Assembly: GCA_027013165.1 (NCBI GenBank) | Contig: JALUXV010000484.1 | Coordinates: 1 to 39,058 of the forward strand | DNA: 39,058 nt | Direction of reading: 5' to 3' | Origin: Alteromonadaceae bacterium | GTDB lineage: Bacteria > Pseudomonadota > Gammaproteobacteria > Enterobacterales > Alteromonadaceae | In this document: positions 1-9,330 of the stretch, in pieces | Layout of the letters: each line of letters opens with the position of its first letter | Numbering within the stretch: position 1 is the stretch's first letter | Program-made: the position numbers and the translations under genes | Notes under the pieces: generated by a model | The model's input: only the letters and a program-made list of their open reading frames with translations | Database searches by the model: none | What the model was told of the DNA's origin: nothing

Positions 1-316
1 TGCCCATGTCATTCGCTCTTTGATATAGGTTGTGAATGGCATATCCATAGGCAGTGTCGCCATTATCTAGTTGGATGCTTGAGTATATCGCCACCGCGGT
101 ATGGGTATATTTAATTCCTTTTGGTAGATCACTTTCTGGCCGACCAGTTCGGCCAATAATAAACGCATAAGCGCCTTGATTTGCAGCGTATTGCTCTACT
201 TTTTTAGAAAACTCAATAATGGTCTCTGGTGTAAAGCTAGGTTCAGCAGTTGCCTGGCTGCCAGCAATAGTGGGGAAAGCAAGCAATGATATGATAAAGG
301 CAATGACAAAGCGCAT
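1..316 (-). CDS. DUF2145 family exported protein (partial, C-terminus beyond left edge)
   Basis: Reading the minus strand from ATG at 316 gives 105 residues open to the window edge. The start MRFVIAFIISLLAFPTIAGS is a typical Sec signal peptide with likely cleavage after TIA or AGS, so the product is probably periplasmic or otherwise exported. The stretch GRPESDLPKGIKYTHTAVAI followed by YS resembles the conserved core of DUF2145 proteins, whose biochemical role is not known to me. AAAGGA sits a few bases before the ATG as a good ribosome binding site. It lies 21 bp downstream of the small exported protein gene at 338-685 and is probably co-transcribed with it. Family assignment is by recognition of the motif, not by search. 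Confidence 0.75.
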   Translation of the reverse strand, partial: MRFVIAFIISLLAFPTIAGSQATAEPSFTPETIIEFSKKVEQYAANQGAYAFIIGRTGRPESDLPKGIKYTHTAVAIYSSIQLDNGDTAYGYAIHNLYQRANDMG

Positions 317-337
317 AATAATTCCTTTTAACGAGCG

Positions 338-685
338 TTAGTTATCGTTGATTTCGCTAGACTCATTCATAGCTTTTGACGGCGGAGGATCGCGAGTAAT
401 TACGGTGTCTGTTAACTGCAACGGCGCAGGTCTCTCTTCCGCCAAACTGCTGTGCGACTCGTCAATTGCACTATCGACGCTTTCAAGGGCTGCCACGGTA
501 ACTAAGGTTCCAACAATTACAGGTGCTGCGTAAACGGCACTTGCAACAGACACTGCGGTTGATGTGCCTTCTACACTGGCAAGTACGCTGTGTTTGCTCG
601 CGGTTTGACTGTGATCGACAGAATCATCGGCAATGGCATTTAGGCTGATCCCAGCCACTAGTAAAGCAATAAGTCGTTTATTCAT
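338..685 (-). CDS. small exported protein of unknown function, partner of DUF2145 gene
   Basis: A 115-residue protein with a clear signal peptide (MNKRLIALLVAGISLNAIAD, cleavage likely after AIA). The mature part has a long small-residue hydrophobic stretch (about residues 41-70, rich in Ser, Ala, Val) and a polar, acidic, proline-containing tail. AAGGAATGAAAC before the ATG supplies a ribosome binding site. It is immediately upstream of the DUF2145 gene, so the two likely form an operon. I recall that small Ser/Val/Ala-rich secreted proteins often accompany DUF2145 genes in marine gammaproteobacteria, but I cannot name a function. The gene is divergent from the XRE regulator at 799, which is a candidate regulator by position only. 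Confidence 0.7.
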   Translation of the reverse strand: MNKRLIALLVAGISLNAIADDSVDHSQTASKHSVLASVEGTSTAVSVASAVYAAPVIVGTLVTVAALESVDSAIDESHSSLAEERPAPLQLTDTVITRDPPPSKAMNESSEINDN

Positions 686-798
686 GTTTCATTCCTTTTC
701 ACTGAAGTTGATTCAACACTAGACCTAGGTATGAAAAATGTAAACTATTACCTTTTTTGTAGTATATTTCAGTACCCAAGGTATAAATATTTAATACT

Positions 799-1533
799 AT
801 GAGTCAAATTAGAGCCGCAATACATGTGATTAAGCTTCACCTCAAACAACGGGGTATTACCTATAAAACCTTGTCATCTAGACTGGAACTTAGTGAAGCA
901 AGTGTGAAACGTTGTTTTTCCCACAATAGCTTTACCCTTGAGCGTTTAGAACAGATTTGTGATGTGTTGGGTATGACATTGAGCGACGTATTTATTGAAG
1001 TTGCTCAACAGGAGCCCCAATTGGAGCAGCTAACGGAAGCACAAGAATATGAACTCTTGAGTAATCCAAAGCTTTTATTAGTGGCGGTGTGCGTGAGAGA
1101 TGGGTGGGCGTTTGATGATATTCTGAGTCATTACAATGTCAGTGAGCATGAAGGAATACAATTGATGGCTAAGTTAGATAGCTTGCGATTAATTGATTTC
1201 TTGCCGGGGAATCGCTATCGACTCTTACTTACCCAAGATTTTCGTTGGATCCCCCATGGACCTCTTGAGCGTTTTATGGAACAGGAGGTAATGGTGAAGT
1301 TTATGGCACCAAAAAAGAACGAACAATGGATGTTTCGCTTTTACCTTCGTGGCCGCTATTCGCAAAGCTCCCTAGACATTATTCAACGTAAGCTAAATAC
1401 ACTCACTAAAGAGGCGGCAGCATTAAATGAAGAGGATGCCAGACTCCCTATAGAAGATAGGATCCACACCGGGTTACTTATGGCGATGCGGCCTTGGGAG
1501 CCTTCTTTGTTCGAGCAAATGAGAAGGCGTTAA
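799..1533 (+). CDS. XRE-family helix-turn-helix transcriptional regulator
   Basis: 244 residues. Residues about 5-65 form a Cro/C1-type HTH: ITYKTLSSRLELSEASVKRC is the turn region and LEQICDVLGMTLSDVF the usual continuation. The remaining ~180 residues contain a second helical/winged part (YELLSNPKLLLVAVCVRDGW, then HEGIQLMAKLDSLRLIDFLP) that resembles a ligand- or oligomer-type domain seen in this regulator type in Alteromonas and Vibrio. The ribosome binding site is poor: AAGG is 17 bases before the ATG. The 113-bp gap to the divergent gene at 685 has two similar AAGGTATAAA / AGGTATGAAA motifs that might be an operator, which is inference only. Its 3' end is 6 bp from the end of csiV. The target is unknown. 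Confidence 0.8.
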   Translation: MSQIRAAIHVIKLHLKQRGITYKTLSSRLELSEASVKRCFSHNSFTLERLEQICDVLGMTLSDVFIEVAQQEPQLEQLTEAQEYELLSNPKLLLVAVCVRDGWAFDDILSHYNVSEHEGIQLMAKLDSLRLIDFLPGNRYRLLLTQDFRWIPHGPLERFMEQEVMVKFMAPKKNEQWMFRFYLRGRYSQSSLDIIQRKLNTLTKEAAALNEEDARLPIEDRIHTGLLMAMRPWEPSLFEQMRRR

Positions 1534-1539
1534 CTGAGT

Positions 1540-3072
1540 TTACTCGTGGCTATGTTCTGGTTCGGCTGGACGACGATATCTTCTGATTTCTACTACCATT
1601 CCGAACAGTGGATGGTCAAAGTAATGTAGCTGTTTACTAATAACCCGCCGTTGCTCGCTGAAGGGAATGGAAACTAAGGTCGCTAGTGATTCTGTCTCTG
1701 CATCTGGAGCGTTAACCTGTGACGATTGAGGGATGCGCAGAGAGACTTCGCTGTCGATGTGAAGGTAAGGTACAGAATTGATGTACTTTAAAAATACTTT
1801 CAAATAGCCATCGACTTCCCAAATAGCGTCTGGACGTTTATAGCTATATCCGTTGTCAGTTTCACCTTCTATATCGCTGTTGTTACTTCCGTGCATTAGC
1901 GCATTCAGCGACACAGGCGTTGGTGAGGTTAGTCGGTCATTAATTCGATCGAAAATTGTAAGCTCTTGAATACCAATTAGTTCGCCATTATTCAGCCTTG
2001 TTGATGCATCACTCTCTTGACCTATCAAAGGAAGCTCAATCACCATTGGGGGAGGCTCTGGGTGTGGTTGCCCGTCTAAATTAAATTGCAAACCAAGATC
2101 GTGCCCGCCAAATAGTCTTACTTTGAAAGCATTGTCTTCACCAAATGCTACTGGTTGTCGCCAAGTAGTATGCAGTAGGCGTGTGAGCGCGCGCTGTTGG
2201 CGAATTTGTCTGGATAAGCTTTCTAGCTCAAATGATTCAGAACTAAGTAAGTGGGCTCGTGGATGGCGTTTCCAATCAACTCCTTCCTGTACCACCGCAA
2301 GGTATTCGGGTAACGGAATATAGTGATAAGGCGTATTCTGAATCCATTGGTTATTCTCAAACGTTAGCCATGGCGTTTCCGTTCGGCAGGTTTTGATAGG
2401 TGATACTGTGACTGGTGACTGATATTCACGCACACCATCGGCGTTTCGAGGAAGCCAAAATGCGTCCAGCCAATAGTCGGCAATTTGTTGCTCGTCTGGG
2501 AATACAAGGGGCTCAGGAAGGTTTTCTAGTGTGTCTATCACGTCCGACACTGGATCGCTAATTAGTTGGGTGTCACTGGAAAGTAATTCGTCCTCACTTG
2601 ATGGTAATAGCCCTTCGCTTGTAGGAGCAGCGTTTTCAGCTACAAAGGGTTGCTCTGCCTCTGTATCGGATAGCAATGTACCATCAGAAGGAATTATTCC
2701 ATCAGTATTTTGTTCCGCTGTTGAGTCACTTACTGATGTTGTATCGTCCTCTTTTTCCGGTTCGGGTAGTGATGAGAACTCAGGCCAACGAGGGAAGGGA
2801 GGTGCATCACAAGTCTCCAACCCTTGTTTCAGCCAAGCAATATCTGGTTGTAATCGTGCTGAGATTAAATCTTCGGTGTCTGTGTAGGGTGATAAGGAGT
2901 CAGCAAGCTGAAATTGCTCATCCAATTGGGACAAAGATATATCTCGCTTGAACACTATCACTTCAACATCGAACCACCAATCGTCATTAGCATCGGCGGC
3001 GCAACAAATAAAACTTGCCATAACACTGATTACTAATGCTTTGATTTTGTTTCCCGTCCCTTTGAATGGCAT
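1540..3072 (-). CDS. csiV: CsiV family periplasmic peptidoglycan-synthesis accessory protein
   Basis: The ATG at 3072 begins one base after the mfd stop and has AAAGGAG 10 bases upstream. The longer frame begins with a TTG at 3093 and is less likely. The product is 510 residues with a signal peptide (MPFKGTGNKIKALVISVMAS..., cleavage after ADA) followed by NDDWWFDVEVIVFKR, the hallmark start of CsiV (PF10972). The C-terminus has VDGYLKVFLKYINSVPYLHI and RRVISKQLHYFDHPLFGMVV, also typical. In Vibrio cholerae CsiV is a periplasmic activator of the LpoA-PBP1A cell-wall synthesis system, and its gene is next to mfd, as here. Residues about 101-193 are an acidic Ser/Asp/Glu-rich low-complexity linker splitting the conserved parts. 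Confidence 0.88.
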   Translation of the reverse strand: MPFKGTGNKIKALVISVMASFICCAADANDDWWFDVEVIVFKRDISLSQLDEQFQLADSLSPYTDTEDLISARLQPDIAWLKQGLETCDAPPFPRWPEFSSLPEPEKEDDTTSVSDSTAEQNTDGIIPSDGTLLSDTEAEQPFVAENAAPTSEGLLPSSEDELLSSDTQLISDPVSDVIDTLENLPEPLVFPDEQQIADYWLDAFWLPRNADGVREYQSPVTVSPIKTCRTETPWLTFENNQWIQNTPYHYIPLPEYLAVVQEGVDWKRHPRAHLLSSESFELESLSRQIRQQRALTRLLHTTWRQPVAFGEDNAFKVRLFGGHDLGLQFNLDGQPHPEPPPMVIELPLIGQESDASTRLNNGELIGIQELTIFDRINDRLTSPTPVSLNALMHGSNNSDIEGETDNGYSYKRPDAIWEVDGYLKVFLKYINSVPYLHIDSEVSLRIPQSSQVNAPDAETESLATLVSIPFSEQRRVISKQLHYFDHPLFGMVVEIRRYRRPAEPEHSHE

Positions 3073-3073
3073 G

Positions 3074-6000
3074 CTAGCGCGACTCCTTTGCAAACTCGCT
3101 CAACAATTCTCTAATGAAGTTAATCCGCTCTTCAGCAGTTTTGGTGGCCTTAACTACTCTAAGTTTTAAACTACCTTCGAACTTGAAAGTATTGGGTTTG
3201 GTTTGAACCAATTGAATGATAAAGCCCGGATCAACCTTGGTGGTTTCTTTAAATTCAATGGTACCGCCTTGGGCGGTTAAGTCTACTTTTAAAATACCTA
3301 AGTTACTGGCATGAATCTTTAATTCTGCCACATTAATTAGATTTTTTGTCGGTGGTGGGAGTAGTCCAAATCTGTCTATACACTCCACCTGGAACTCATC
3401 AATATCATCCTGATTCTGGCAACTTGCTAGGCGTTTGTACAAGGATAGTCTGGTGTTTACATCGGCGATGTAATCATCCGGTAGAAGGGCGGGGATACGC
3501 AGTTCTACTTCCGTTTGGCTGGCAATGGCTTCGTCCAGCGATGGCTCTTTGCCTTCTTTTAGTGCCTTAACCGCTTGGTCTAGCATGTCCATATACAAAC
3601 TAAAACCGATACTCGCGATTTGGCCTGATTGATCGTCTCCTAAGAGTTCGCCCGCACCACGAATTTCAAGATCATGGGTAGCCAGCGCGAAGCCCGCGCC
3701 TAAGTCTTCTAAGTTTGAAATAGCATCCAGACGTTTAACTGCGTCTTTTGTCATTCGCTTAGGATGTGGTGTCAACAAATAGGCATAAGCTTGGTGATGA
3801 GAACGTCCAACACGACCTCGCAATTGGTGCAATTGTGCCAACCCTAAATGGTCGGCCCTGTCCATGACAATGGTGTTGGCGGTGGGGACGTCGATACCTG
3901 TTTCGATAATGGTGGTACACACAAGCACGTTATAACGCTGGTGGTAGAAATCACTCATGACGCTTTCTAATTCGCGCTCGCGCATTTGACCATGACCAAT
4001 GGCTATGCGTGCTTCGGGTACAATCTCAGCAATTTCCTCAGCGGTTTTTGCGATGGTGTCGACTTCATTGTGAAGGAAGTATACTTGCCCACCGCGAAGG
4101 ATTTCACGCATGATGGCTTCGCGAATTACGGTTTTATCTCTTTGCTGAACAAAGGTTTTTATCGATAGTCTTCGCGCTGGTGCGGTGGCGATTATCGACA
4201 GATCGCGCATTCCCGATAACGCCATATTCAGTGTTCGTGGAATTGGCGTTGCAGTTAATGTGAGAATGTCTACGTCAGCGCGAAGAGATTTCAGCTTTTC
4301 TTTTTGACGAACACCAAAGCGGTGTTCTTCATCAATAATGACTAATCCGAGGTCACTGAAGTTGAGCTCACCAGAAAGTAATTTGTGCGTGCCCACGACA
4401 ATATCAACTTTGCCTTCACTGATGCGGTGCATCACGTCTTTTTGCGCTTTACCGCTGACAAAGCGACTCATTACTTCTATTTCGAATGCCCAGTTGGCAA
4501 AGCGGTCTTTAAAGTTTTCATAGTGTTGCTGAGCCAATAGGGTAGTGGGAACAAGGATAGCGACTTGTTTACCTTGGTTGGCGGCTAAGAAAGCTGCTCG
4601 CATGGCAACTTCGGTTTTACCAAAGCCCACATCACCACACACCAACCTGTCCATCGCATTGTCGCTACCCATGTCTTGAATAACGGCGTTGATGGCTTGC
4701 AACTGATCAGGTGTTTCCTCAAAAGGGAAGCTGTCAGCAAAGCGTTGGTAGTCTTCCCATTGAATCGTGTATTTGAAACCTGGCTTAGCCGCTCGGCGGG
4801 CGTAAACATCTAGAAGTTCGGCGGCTACGTCACGTACTTTTTGTGCCGCTTTTTCTTTAGCTTTGCGCCAAGCATCGGAACCCAGCGAGTTCACTGGCGC
4901 ATGGTCGGTATCACCACCGGTGTAACGGGAAATAAAGTGCAGTGAAGCTACGGGCACATACAACTTAGCGCCTTTGGCGTATTCAATACACAAATACTCG
5001 GTAGTAACGCCACCAGCATCCAGTGTTTGTAAGCCAAGGTAACGTCCTACACCATGGTCTAAGTGAACCACTGGCTGACCGATAGACAGCTCTGCAAGGT
5101 TGCGGATAATAGCACTTTCATCGGTTGTCGAGCGCTTGTCTCGCAAACGACGCTGACTAACTTTATGCCCTAAAAGTTCCGTTTCAGTAATGAAGAGCAA
5201 TTCGCCTTCATCGCTTTGCCAACGAAAGCTGTGCTCTACCATACCCACGGTAATACCTATGGGATCGTGGCTGGCAATAAAATCATTGAAAGATTCTGCG
5301 GGTGTCGGCTTTATACCCGCTTTAAGTAGAATAGAAAGTAGACCCTCTCGTCGGCCTTGGGTTTCTGCACAAAAGAGTACTTTTGCGCCTCGCATGCTCG
5401 CACTAGACACTGCTTGTTGAAGGAGTTCAGCAGGTACTTTCTTCTGAGAATTAATGGCGATGTCGGTGAGTTTGTCGCAACCTAGGTTGTTTGCTCCCGC
5501 TTTGTTTTCAATAGGATCAGCATGAAGCGACACTCTTGGCCATTGCTTTAACTCACCAAAGAGTGTGTTTACTGGCAAGAACAGTTGGTCGGGTGCTAGT
5601 AATGGACGAGCGGTATTGTACCTGTGTTGTTCGTAACGCTCTTGAATATCCGCCCAGAAGAAATTACTCGCTTCTTCAATATCGCCGTGAAGCATTAACA
5701 GACTATTGGCATGCATATAGTCGAACAGTGTGGCGGTTTGCTCAAAAAACAGCGGCAAATAATACTCGACGCCACTGGGCATAGTTCCTTTACTGACCTG
5801 AGAAAATACCGACTCGCTGGCATTGCTGGCATTAAAGTGGGACAAAAAGTTTTGTCGGAATAAACTCAGCGCAGACTTGTCGGTGGGGAACTCTCGTGCG
5901 GGCAGCAGGCGAATTTTATCGACGGCTTCACCTGAACGTTGGGATTCAGTATCAAAATAGCGGATGGAATCCACTTCATCATCGAATAGGTCAATTCGAA

Positions 6001-6565
6001 ACGGTTTGTTACTGCCCATAGGGTACAAATCAATAATACTGCCACGTATCGAAAACTCACTGTGGCTCATAACTTGGCTTACGTGCAAGTAACCCGCTTG
6101 CTCCAAGTTTCTTCTGAACTGGTCTCGGTCTAACACATCACCCTTATTTAGCATTAAAAGGTATTTAGCTAAATAATCTGTGGGAGCCAAACGTTGCATT
6201 AGTGTATTTACCGGTACAATAAATACGCCGTGGCCTTGTTGGGTAAAACGGAATAGGGTTTCTAAACGCTGAGAAACAATATCTTGGTGCGGTGAAAAAT
6301 TATCGTAAGGCAAGGTTTCCCAATCGGGGAATAACACAACTGGCGAGGCATCGCTCTCGTTAAAGAACGCAAGCTCTTTTTCGATTTTAAGCGCAGATGG
6401 CGTATCTGCGGTAACCAATACAATAGGCCCTTGATATTGTTTTTGCGCCTGACTAATACACAGCGCAAGGCTACTTCCCTGAATTTGCCCCCAGTGCTGG
6501 TGGTCCTGAAAATTCGCTGTCGATTTTGCCGTGGGTAGCGGCAATGCGAGTAGATTGGCTGTCAT
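3074..6565 (-). CDS. mfd: transcription-repair coupling factor Mfd
   Basis: 1163 residues, close to the usual ~1150. The N-terminal third is the UvrB-like module ([37 protein letters not shown]). [20 protein letters not shown] marks the RNA polymerase interaction domain, and the SF2/RecG-type translocase follows: Walker [14 protein letters not shown] box [26 protein letters not shown]. The C-terminus is the TRCF domain ([13 protein letters not shown]...). The protein displaces RNA polymerase stalled at DNA damage and recruits UvrA. The ATG at 6565 has only a weak ribosome binding site. The stop is one base before the csiV start, so mfd and csiV are almost certainly co-transcribed. A PilZ gene lies 42 bp upstream on the same strand. 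Confidence 0.98.
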   Translation of the reverse strand: MTANLLALPLPTAKSTANFQDHQHWGQIQGSSLALCISQAQKQYQGPIVLVTADTPSALKIEKELAFFNESDASPVVLFPDWETLPYDNFSPHQDIVSQRLETLFRFTQQGHGVFIVPVNTLMQRLAPTDYLAKYLLMLNKGDVLDRDQFRRNLEQAGYLHVSQVMSHSEFSIRGSIIDLYPMGSNKPFRIDLFDDEVDSIRYFDTESQRSGEAVDKIRLLPAREFPTDKSALSLFRQNFLSHFNASNASESVFSQVSKGTMPSGVEYYLPLFFEQTATLFDYMHANSLLMLHGDIEEASNFFWADIQERYEQHRYNTARPLLAPDQLFLPVNTLFGELKQWPRVSLHADPIENKAGANNLGCDKLTDIAINSQKKVPAELLQQAVSSASMRGAKVLFCAETQGRREGLLSILLKAGIKPTPAESFNDFIASHDPIGITVGMVEHSFRWQSDEGELLFITETELLGHKVSQRRLRDKRSTTDESAIIRNLAELSIGQPVVHLDHGVGRYLGLQTLDAGGVTTEYLCIEYAKGAKLYVPVASLHFISRYTGGDTDHAPVNSLGSDAWRKAKEKAAQKVRDVAAELLDVYARRAAKPGFKYTIQWEDYQRFADSFPFEETPDQLQAINAVIQDMGSDNAMDRLVCGDVGFGKTEVAMRAAFLAANQGKQVAILVPTTLLAQQHYENFKDRFANWAFEIEVMSRFVSGKAQKDVMHRISEGKVDIVVGTHKLLSGELNFSDLGLVIIDEEHRFGVRQKEKLKSLRADVDILTLTATPIPRTLNMALSGMRDLSIIATAPARRLSIKTFVQQRDKTVIREAIMREILRGGQVYFLHNEVDTIAKTAEEIAEIVPEARIAIGHGQMRERELESVMSDFYHQRYNVLVCTTIIETGIDVPTANTIVMDRADHLGLAQLHQLRGRVGRSHHQAYAYLLTPHPKRMTKDAVKRLDAISNLEDLGAGFALATHDLEIRGAGELLGDDQSGQIASIGFSLYMDMLDQAVKALKEGKEPSLDEAIASQTEVELRIPALLPDDYIADVNTRLSLYKRLASCQNQDDIDEFQVECIDRFGLLPPPTKNLINVAELKIHASNLGILKVDLTAQGGTIEFKETTKVDPGFIIQLVQTKPNTFKFEGSLKLRVVKATKTAEERINFIRELLSEFAKESR

Positions 6566-6607
6566 GTGGTCCCGTAACAGTGTTGTGTAGGCAATTAATA
6601 AGCAGTG

Positions 6608-7201
6608 TTATGACTTTTTGTCTTTTGCGCGTTTACGTAGTTGTTGTGTTTGTAGGTGTAAGCTTGCGCGTACAAGAAGTTCCTGATCCTGCTCTCTAAT
6701 ACGGTTAAAAATAAAGGCTATATGGTAATCATCTTGCTCTTGGTCGCAAGTAATTACTTCACCGAAGCAAAAAATGGCGGCTGCTTCGGAATCTAAGAAG
6801 ACTTTTAACTCAACATTGTCTCCAATATTCATGGGAGATGTTGAGGTGATAACAACTCCGCCACCGCCAAACTTGCTGGTTTGATAACGGTATTTTTCGT
6901 CGTCCTGTTGGTGAAGAATAAACGACATCATCAAGTCAATTTTACGGGCTTGATGGTTGAGGTATTCCGCGAGTGTTTCGGCATGGTCGCTTAAATGACG
7001 AAGGGGGCGAAGGGCTTGAGCTTCGATGGTTGCCATTTCACTGGCAATTCTGAATGCGTAGGGCATGGCAGTTTCTAAGTCGTCTACGTCTGGTAACTCA
7101 AAATCGTTGCTGCAAGGCGTCACGTTCACATTAATACCGTGAGCAATCATGAAGTATTCTTCAAATTGCGCCTTTTTTTGTTCTAACGTTAAGTTATCCA
7201 T
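6608..7201 (-). CDS. PilZ domain-containing protein
   Basis: 197 residues from the ATG at 7201; a GTG at 7216 would add five residues, and neither has a convincing ribosome binding site. The N-terminal ~110 residues are helical. The C-terminal half is PilZ-like: YQTSKFGGGGVVITS followed by GDNVELKVFL, then FGEVITCDQEQDDYHIAFIF and NRIREQDQELLVR. PilZ domains bind cyclic di-GMP through RxxxR and [DN]xSxxG. Here the second motif reads QTSKFG (Gln in the first position) and an obvious RxxxR is not visible, so binding is uncertain. It is upstream of mfd and csiV on the same strand, probably one transcription unit. The family call comes from the pattern and context. Confidence 0.75.
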   Translation of the reverse strand: MDNLTLEQKKAQFEEYFMIAHGINVNVTPCSNDFELPDVDDLETAMPYAFRIASEMATIEAQALRPLRHLSDHAETLAEYLNHQARKIDLMMSFILHQQDDEKYRYQTSKFGGGGVVITSTSPMNIGDNVELKVFLDSEAAAIFCFGEVITCDQEQDDYHIAFIFNRIREQDQELLVRASLHLQTQQLRKRAKDKKS

Positions 7202-7333
7202 TGTATTGATTACCACTTATCTTGTACGGCCAGTAGCTTACACGTAGTATACGCACTTTACTATTTTGGGATCCTTCCGTCATCCTCTGTGTTTTGTTCA
7301 GGGTGCACAAAAAAGGTTAAACGACTGAATTAT

Positions 7334-8551
7334 ATGTTCTATCCGCTTTCTGCTTTTATTGCCTTTCGTTATGCCCGGTCGGGCAAACACAACAGTTTTG
7401 TGTCGTTTATTAACCGCTTTTCTGTGGCGGGTATCGCACTTGGGTTAATGTCTCTTATTGTTGTTGTGTCAGTGATGAACGGGTTTGAAGCACAACTCAA
7501 ACAACGTATTTTGGGCATAGTACCTCATATTGTAGTAAGCAATGAGGATAGTTCGATCTCTGAAGACGCGTCGGCGTTACCTGGTGTGGTGGATACCATG
7601 CCGTTTTTGGAAGCAGAGGCGTTAACACAATCGAGAAAAGCGTTAAGGGGCGTACAAATTCAAGGCGTACTTCCTGAAACTATGGCGAAGAATACCCTTG
7701 TGGCGAATAGTATGCGCTTTGGTCAATTTGATTCGCTTTCCCCCGGGCAGTTCAACGTTATTATTGGTAACGCACTAGCCACCCAATTGAAAATACGCAT
7801 TGGAGATAAAGTGCGTGTTATGACAGGTGGTGCGAGTGTTTATACACCTTTTGGGCGAATGCCTAGCCAGCGATTATTTACCATTACTGGGCTATTTGAT
7901 GTGGGGTCTCAGTTAGATAGTAGCGTTATTTATGTGCATTTAGATGATGCTCGCAGACTGTTACGCAAACCCAATAGCTACGTTGCATCACAGCGACTGT
8001 TCTTGGCGGATGCTTTTGAGTATCAAAATACGGTAGATGAACTTAATCAACAACCCGCATTTGAAGGTGCCAGTGTTAATACATGGCGTGAAAGACAGGG
8101 CCCTTTATTTGATGCAGTAAAAATGGAAAAGAACATGATGTTTATGATGTTGCTTTTGGTCATTGCCGTGGCAGCATTTAACATAGTATCTGCGTTGGTA
8201 ATGGTAGTGTCTGAAAAACAAGGAGATATCGCCGTGCTTCAAACTCAAGGTATGCCAGCGCCGGTGATAATGTGGATCTTTATTCTCAATGGGTTATTTA
8301 ATGGTATTAAAGGTACAGTGATAGGTTTGTTCTTGGGTGTTGCGCTGGCGCTAAGCCTTAACGGTATTTTGAGCGCAATGGGCGTAAATTTAGGCCTGTC
8401 GGCTGAAGGGGCAGGGCTTCCCGTTGTATTAAATCCACTGCAAATAGCTGGAGTGACGATCCTTTCATTGTTACTCTGCATTTGTGCAAGTATTTATCCG
8501 GCGAGAAAAGCGATGAAAATCAACCCCGCAACGGCATTACAAAACGAATAG
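7334..8551 (+). CDS. lolC: LolC/LolE-type lipoprotein-releasing ABC transporter permease
   Basis: 405 residues from the ATG at 7334 (MFYPLSAFIAFRYARSGK). A GTG 45 bp upstream opens the same frame but adds a stretch unlike the family. The layout is that of LolC: first membrane segment VAGIALGLMSLIVVVSVMNG, a periplasmic domain of about 220 residues (GKYNVILG-like GQFNVIIGNALATQL, PFGRMPSQRLFTITGLF), VKMEKNMM before the second segment, then two more segments and the terminal FtsX-like YPARKAMKINPATALQNE. LolCDE extracts outer-membrane lipoproteins from the inner membrane and hands them to LolA. The ATPase gene lolD and the second permease are not adjacent; the next gene is a phosphoribosyltransferase. 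It could equally be the single-permease (LolF-like) form. Confidence 0.9.
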   Translation: MFYPLSAFIAFRYARSGKHNSFVSFINRFSVAGIALGLMSLIVVVSVMNGFEAQLKQRILGIVPHIVVSNEDSSISEDASALPGVVDTMPFLEAEALTQSRKALRGVQIQGVLPETMAKNTLVANSMRFGQFDSLSPGQFNVIIGNALATQLKIRIGDKVRVMTGGASVYTPFGRMPSQRLFTITGLFDVGSQLDSSVIYVHLDDARRLLRKPNSYVASQRLFLADAFEYQNTVDELNQQPAFEGASVNTWRERQGPLFDAVKMEKNMMFMMLLLVIAVAAFNIVSALVMVVSEKQGDIAVLQTQGMPAPVIMWIFILNGLFNGIKGTVIGLFLGVALALSLNGILSAMGVNLGLSAEGAGLPVVLNPLQIAGVTILSLLLCICASIYPARKAMKINPATALQNE

Positions 8552-8616
8552 ACCGTGCAAATTTAGCGGAAATTCACTATACTCCCGATCTTTTATATTC
8601 AAGCCAGTGGTTCGAC

Positions 8617-9180
8617 ATGAACAAAAATTTTATTACTTCGCAATCCCTGCTTCAAGACTCTTTTCGCCTTGCGTCGAAAGTGTATGACGATGGCTTTCGT
8701 CCCGATTTTATCATAGGTATTTGGCGTGGCGGTGCTCCTATCGGTATTGCAGTTCAAGAGTTCTTTGAGTTCAAGAATACCTCTACAGACCACATCGCAG
8801 TGCGAACGTCTTCTTATTACGGTATCAACAAGCAGTCGAAGGAAATTCGCGTGCATGGTTTGCACTACCTAGTGGAGAATGCCAATGCTGACGATAAGCT
8901 ACTTATCGTTGACGATGTTTTCGACTCAGGAAGAAGTGTAGATGCGCTTATTAAACAAGTTCGAAAGTTAATGCGTTTGAACATGCCAAAGGACATTCGA
9001 ATTGCTTGCCCTTGGTACAAACCAGCGAACAACAAAACTGAAATCGTTCCTGATTATTATGTGAATGAAAGTGACGAATGGCTGGTGTTTCCTCATGAAA
9101 TTGCAGGGTTATCTGAAGAAGAAATCCGCGAAGGTAAGCACGAACTTGCCGACGTTATGGACATATTATTTAAAGAATAA
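8617..9180 (+). CDS. hypoxanthine/xanthine phosphoribosyltransferase-like protein
   Basis: 187 residues from the ATG at 8617; the longer frame reads back into lolC and is not credible. The type I phosphoribosyltransferase signature is clear: VDDVFDSGRS at residues 98-107 is the PRPP-binding loop and GIWRGG at 34-39 is the pyrophosphate loop region. The tail DEWLVFPHEI supplies aromatic residues typical of purine base binding. It most resembles the COG2236 purine phosphoribosyltransferases, which make IMP/XMP/GMP from a free base and PRPP in the cytoplasm. The exact base is not deducible. It begins 65 bp after lolC and ends before a clear terminator, so the two may share a transcript. Confidence 0.85.
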   Translation: MNKNFITSQSLLQDSFRLASKVYDDGFRPDFIIGIWRGGAPIGIAVQEFFEFKNTSTDHIAVRTSSYYGINKQSKEIRVHGLHYLVENANADDKLLIVDDVFDSGRSVDALIKQVRKLMRLNMPKDIRIACPWYKPANNKTEIVPDYYVNESDEWLVFPHEIAGLSEEEIREGKHELADVMDILFKE

Positions 9181-9225
9181 ATTCATTAGCGTAAATTGGA
9201 TTACACTAACATTCTGCCCGTTCTC

Positions 9226-9256
9226 AAACCCCTCTTTTCAGAGGGGGTTATTTTAT
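9226..9256 (+). terminator. rho-independent terminator after the phosphoribosyltransferase gene
   Basis: AACCCCTC at 9227-9234 pairs with GAGGGG(G)TT at 9241-9249 with one bulged G and a TTTTCA loop, followed by ATTTTAT. It is placed 46 bp after the stop codon at 9180 and points along the plus strand. Confidence 0.8.
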
Positions 9257-9330
9257 CCGTTTGTTAATTTTTAGCGCAGTTTAGTGTTGATTAGTATGTG
9301 CTGCCACTTGAACTAGAAATGTTGGGCTTC

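Noticed and set aside
3073-3093. Upstream TTG start for csiV
   Set aside because: It would overlap mfd and disrupt the signal peptide; the ATG at 3072 has a strong AAAGGAG at good distance.
8482-8616. 45-residue extension of the phosphoribosyltransferase into lolC
   Set aside because: It is a shadow of the lolC C-terminus; the phosphoribosyltransferase fold begins at the ATG at 8617.
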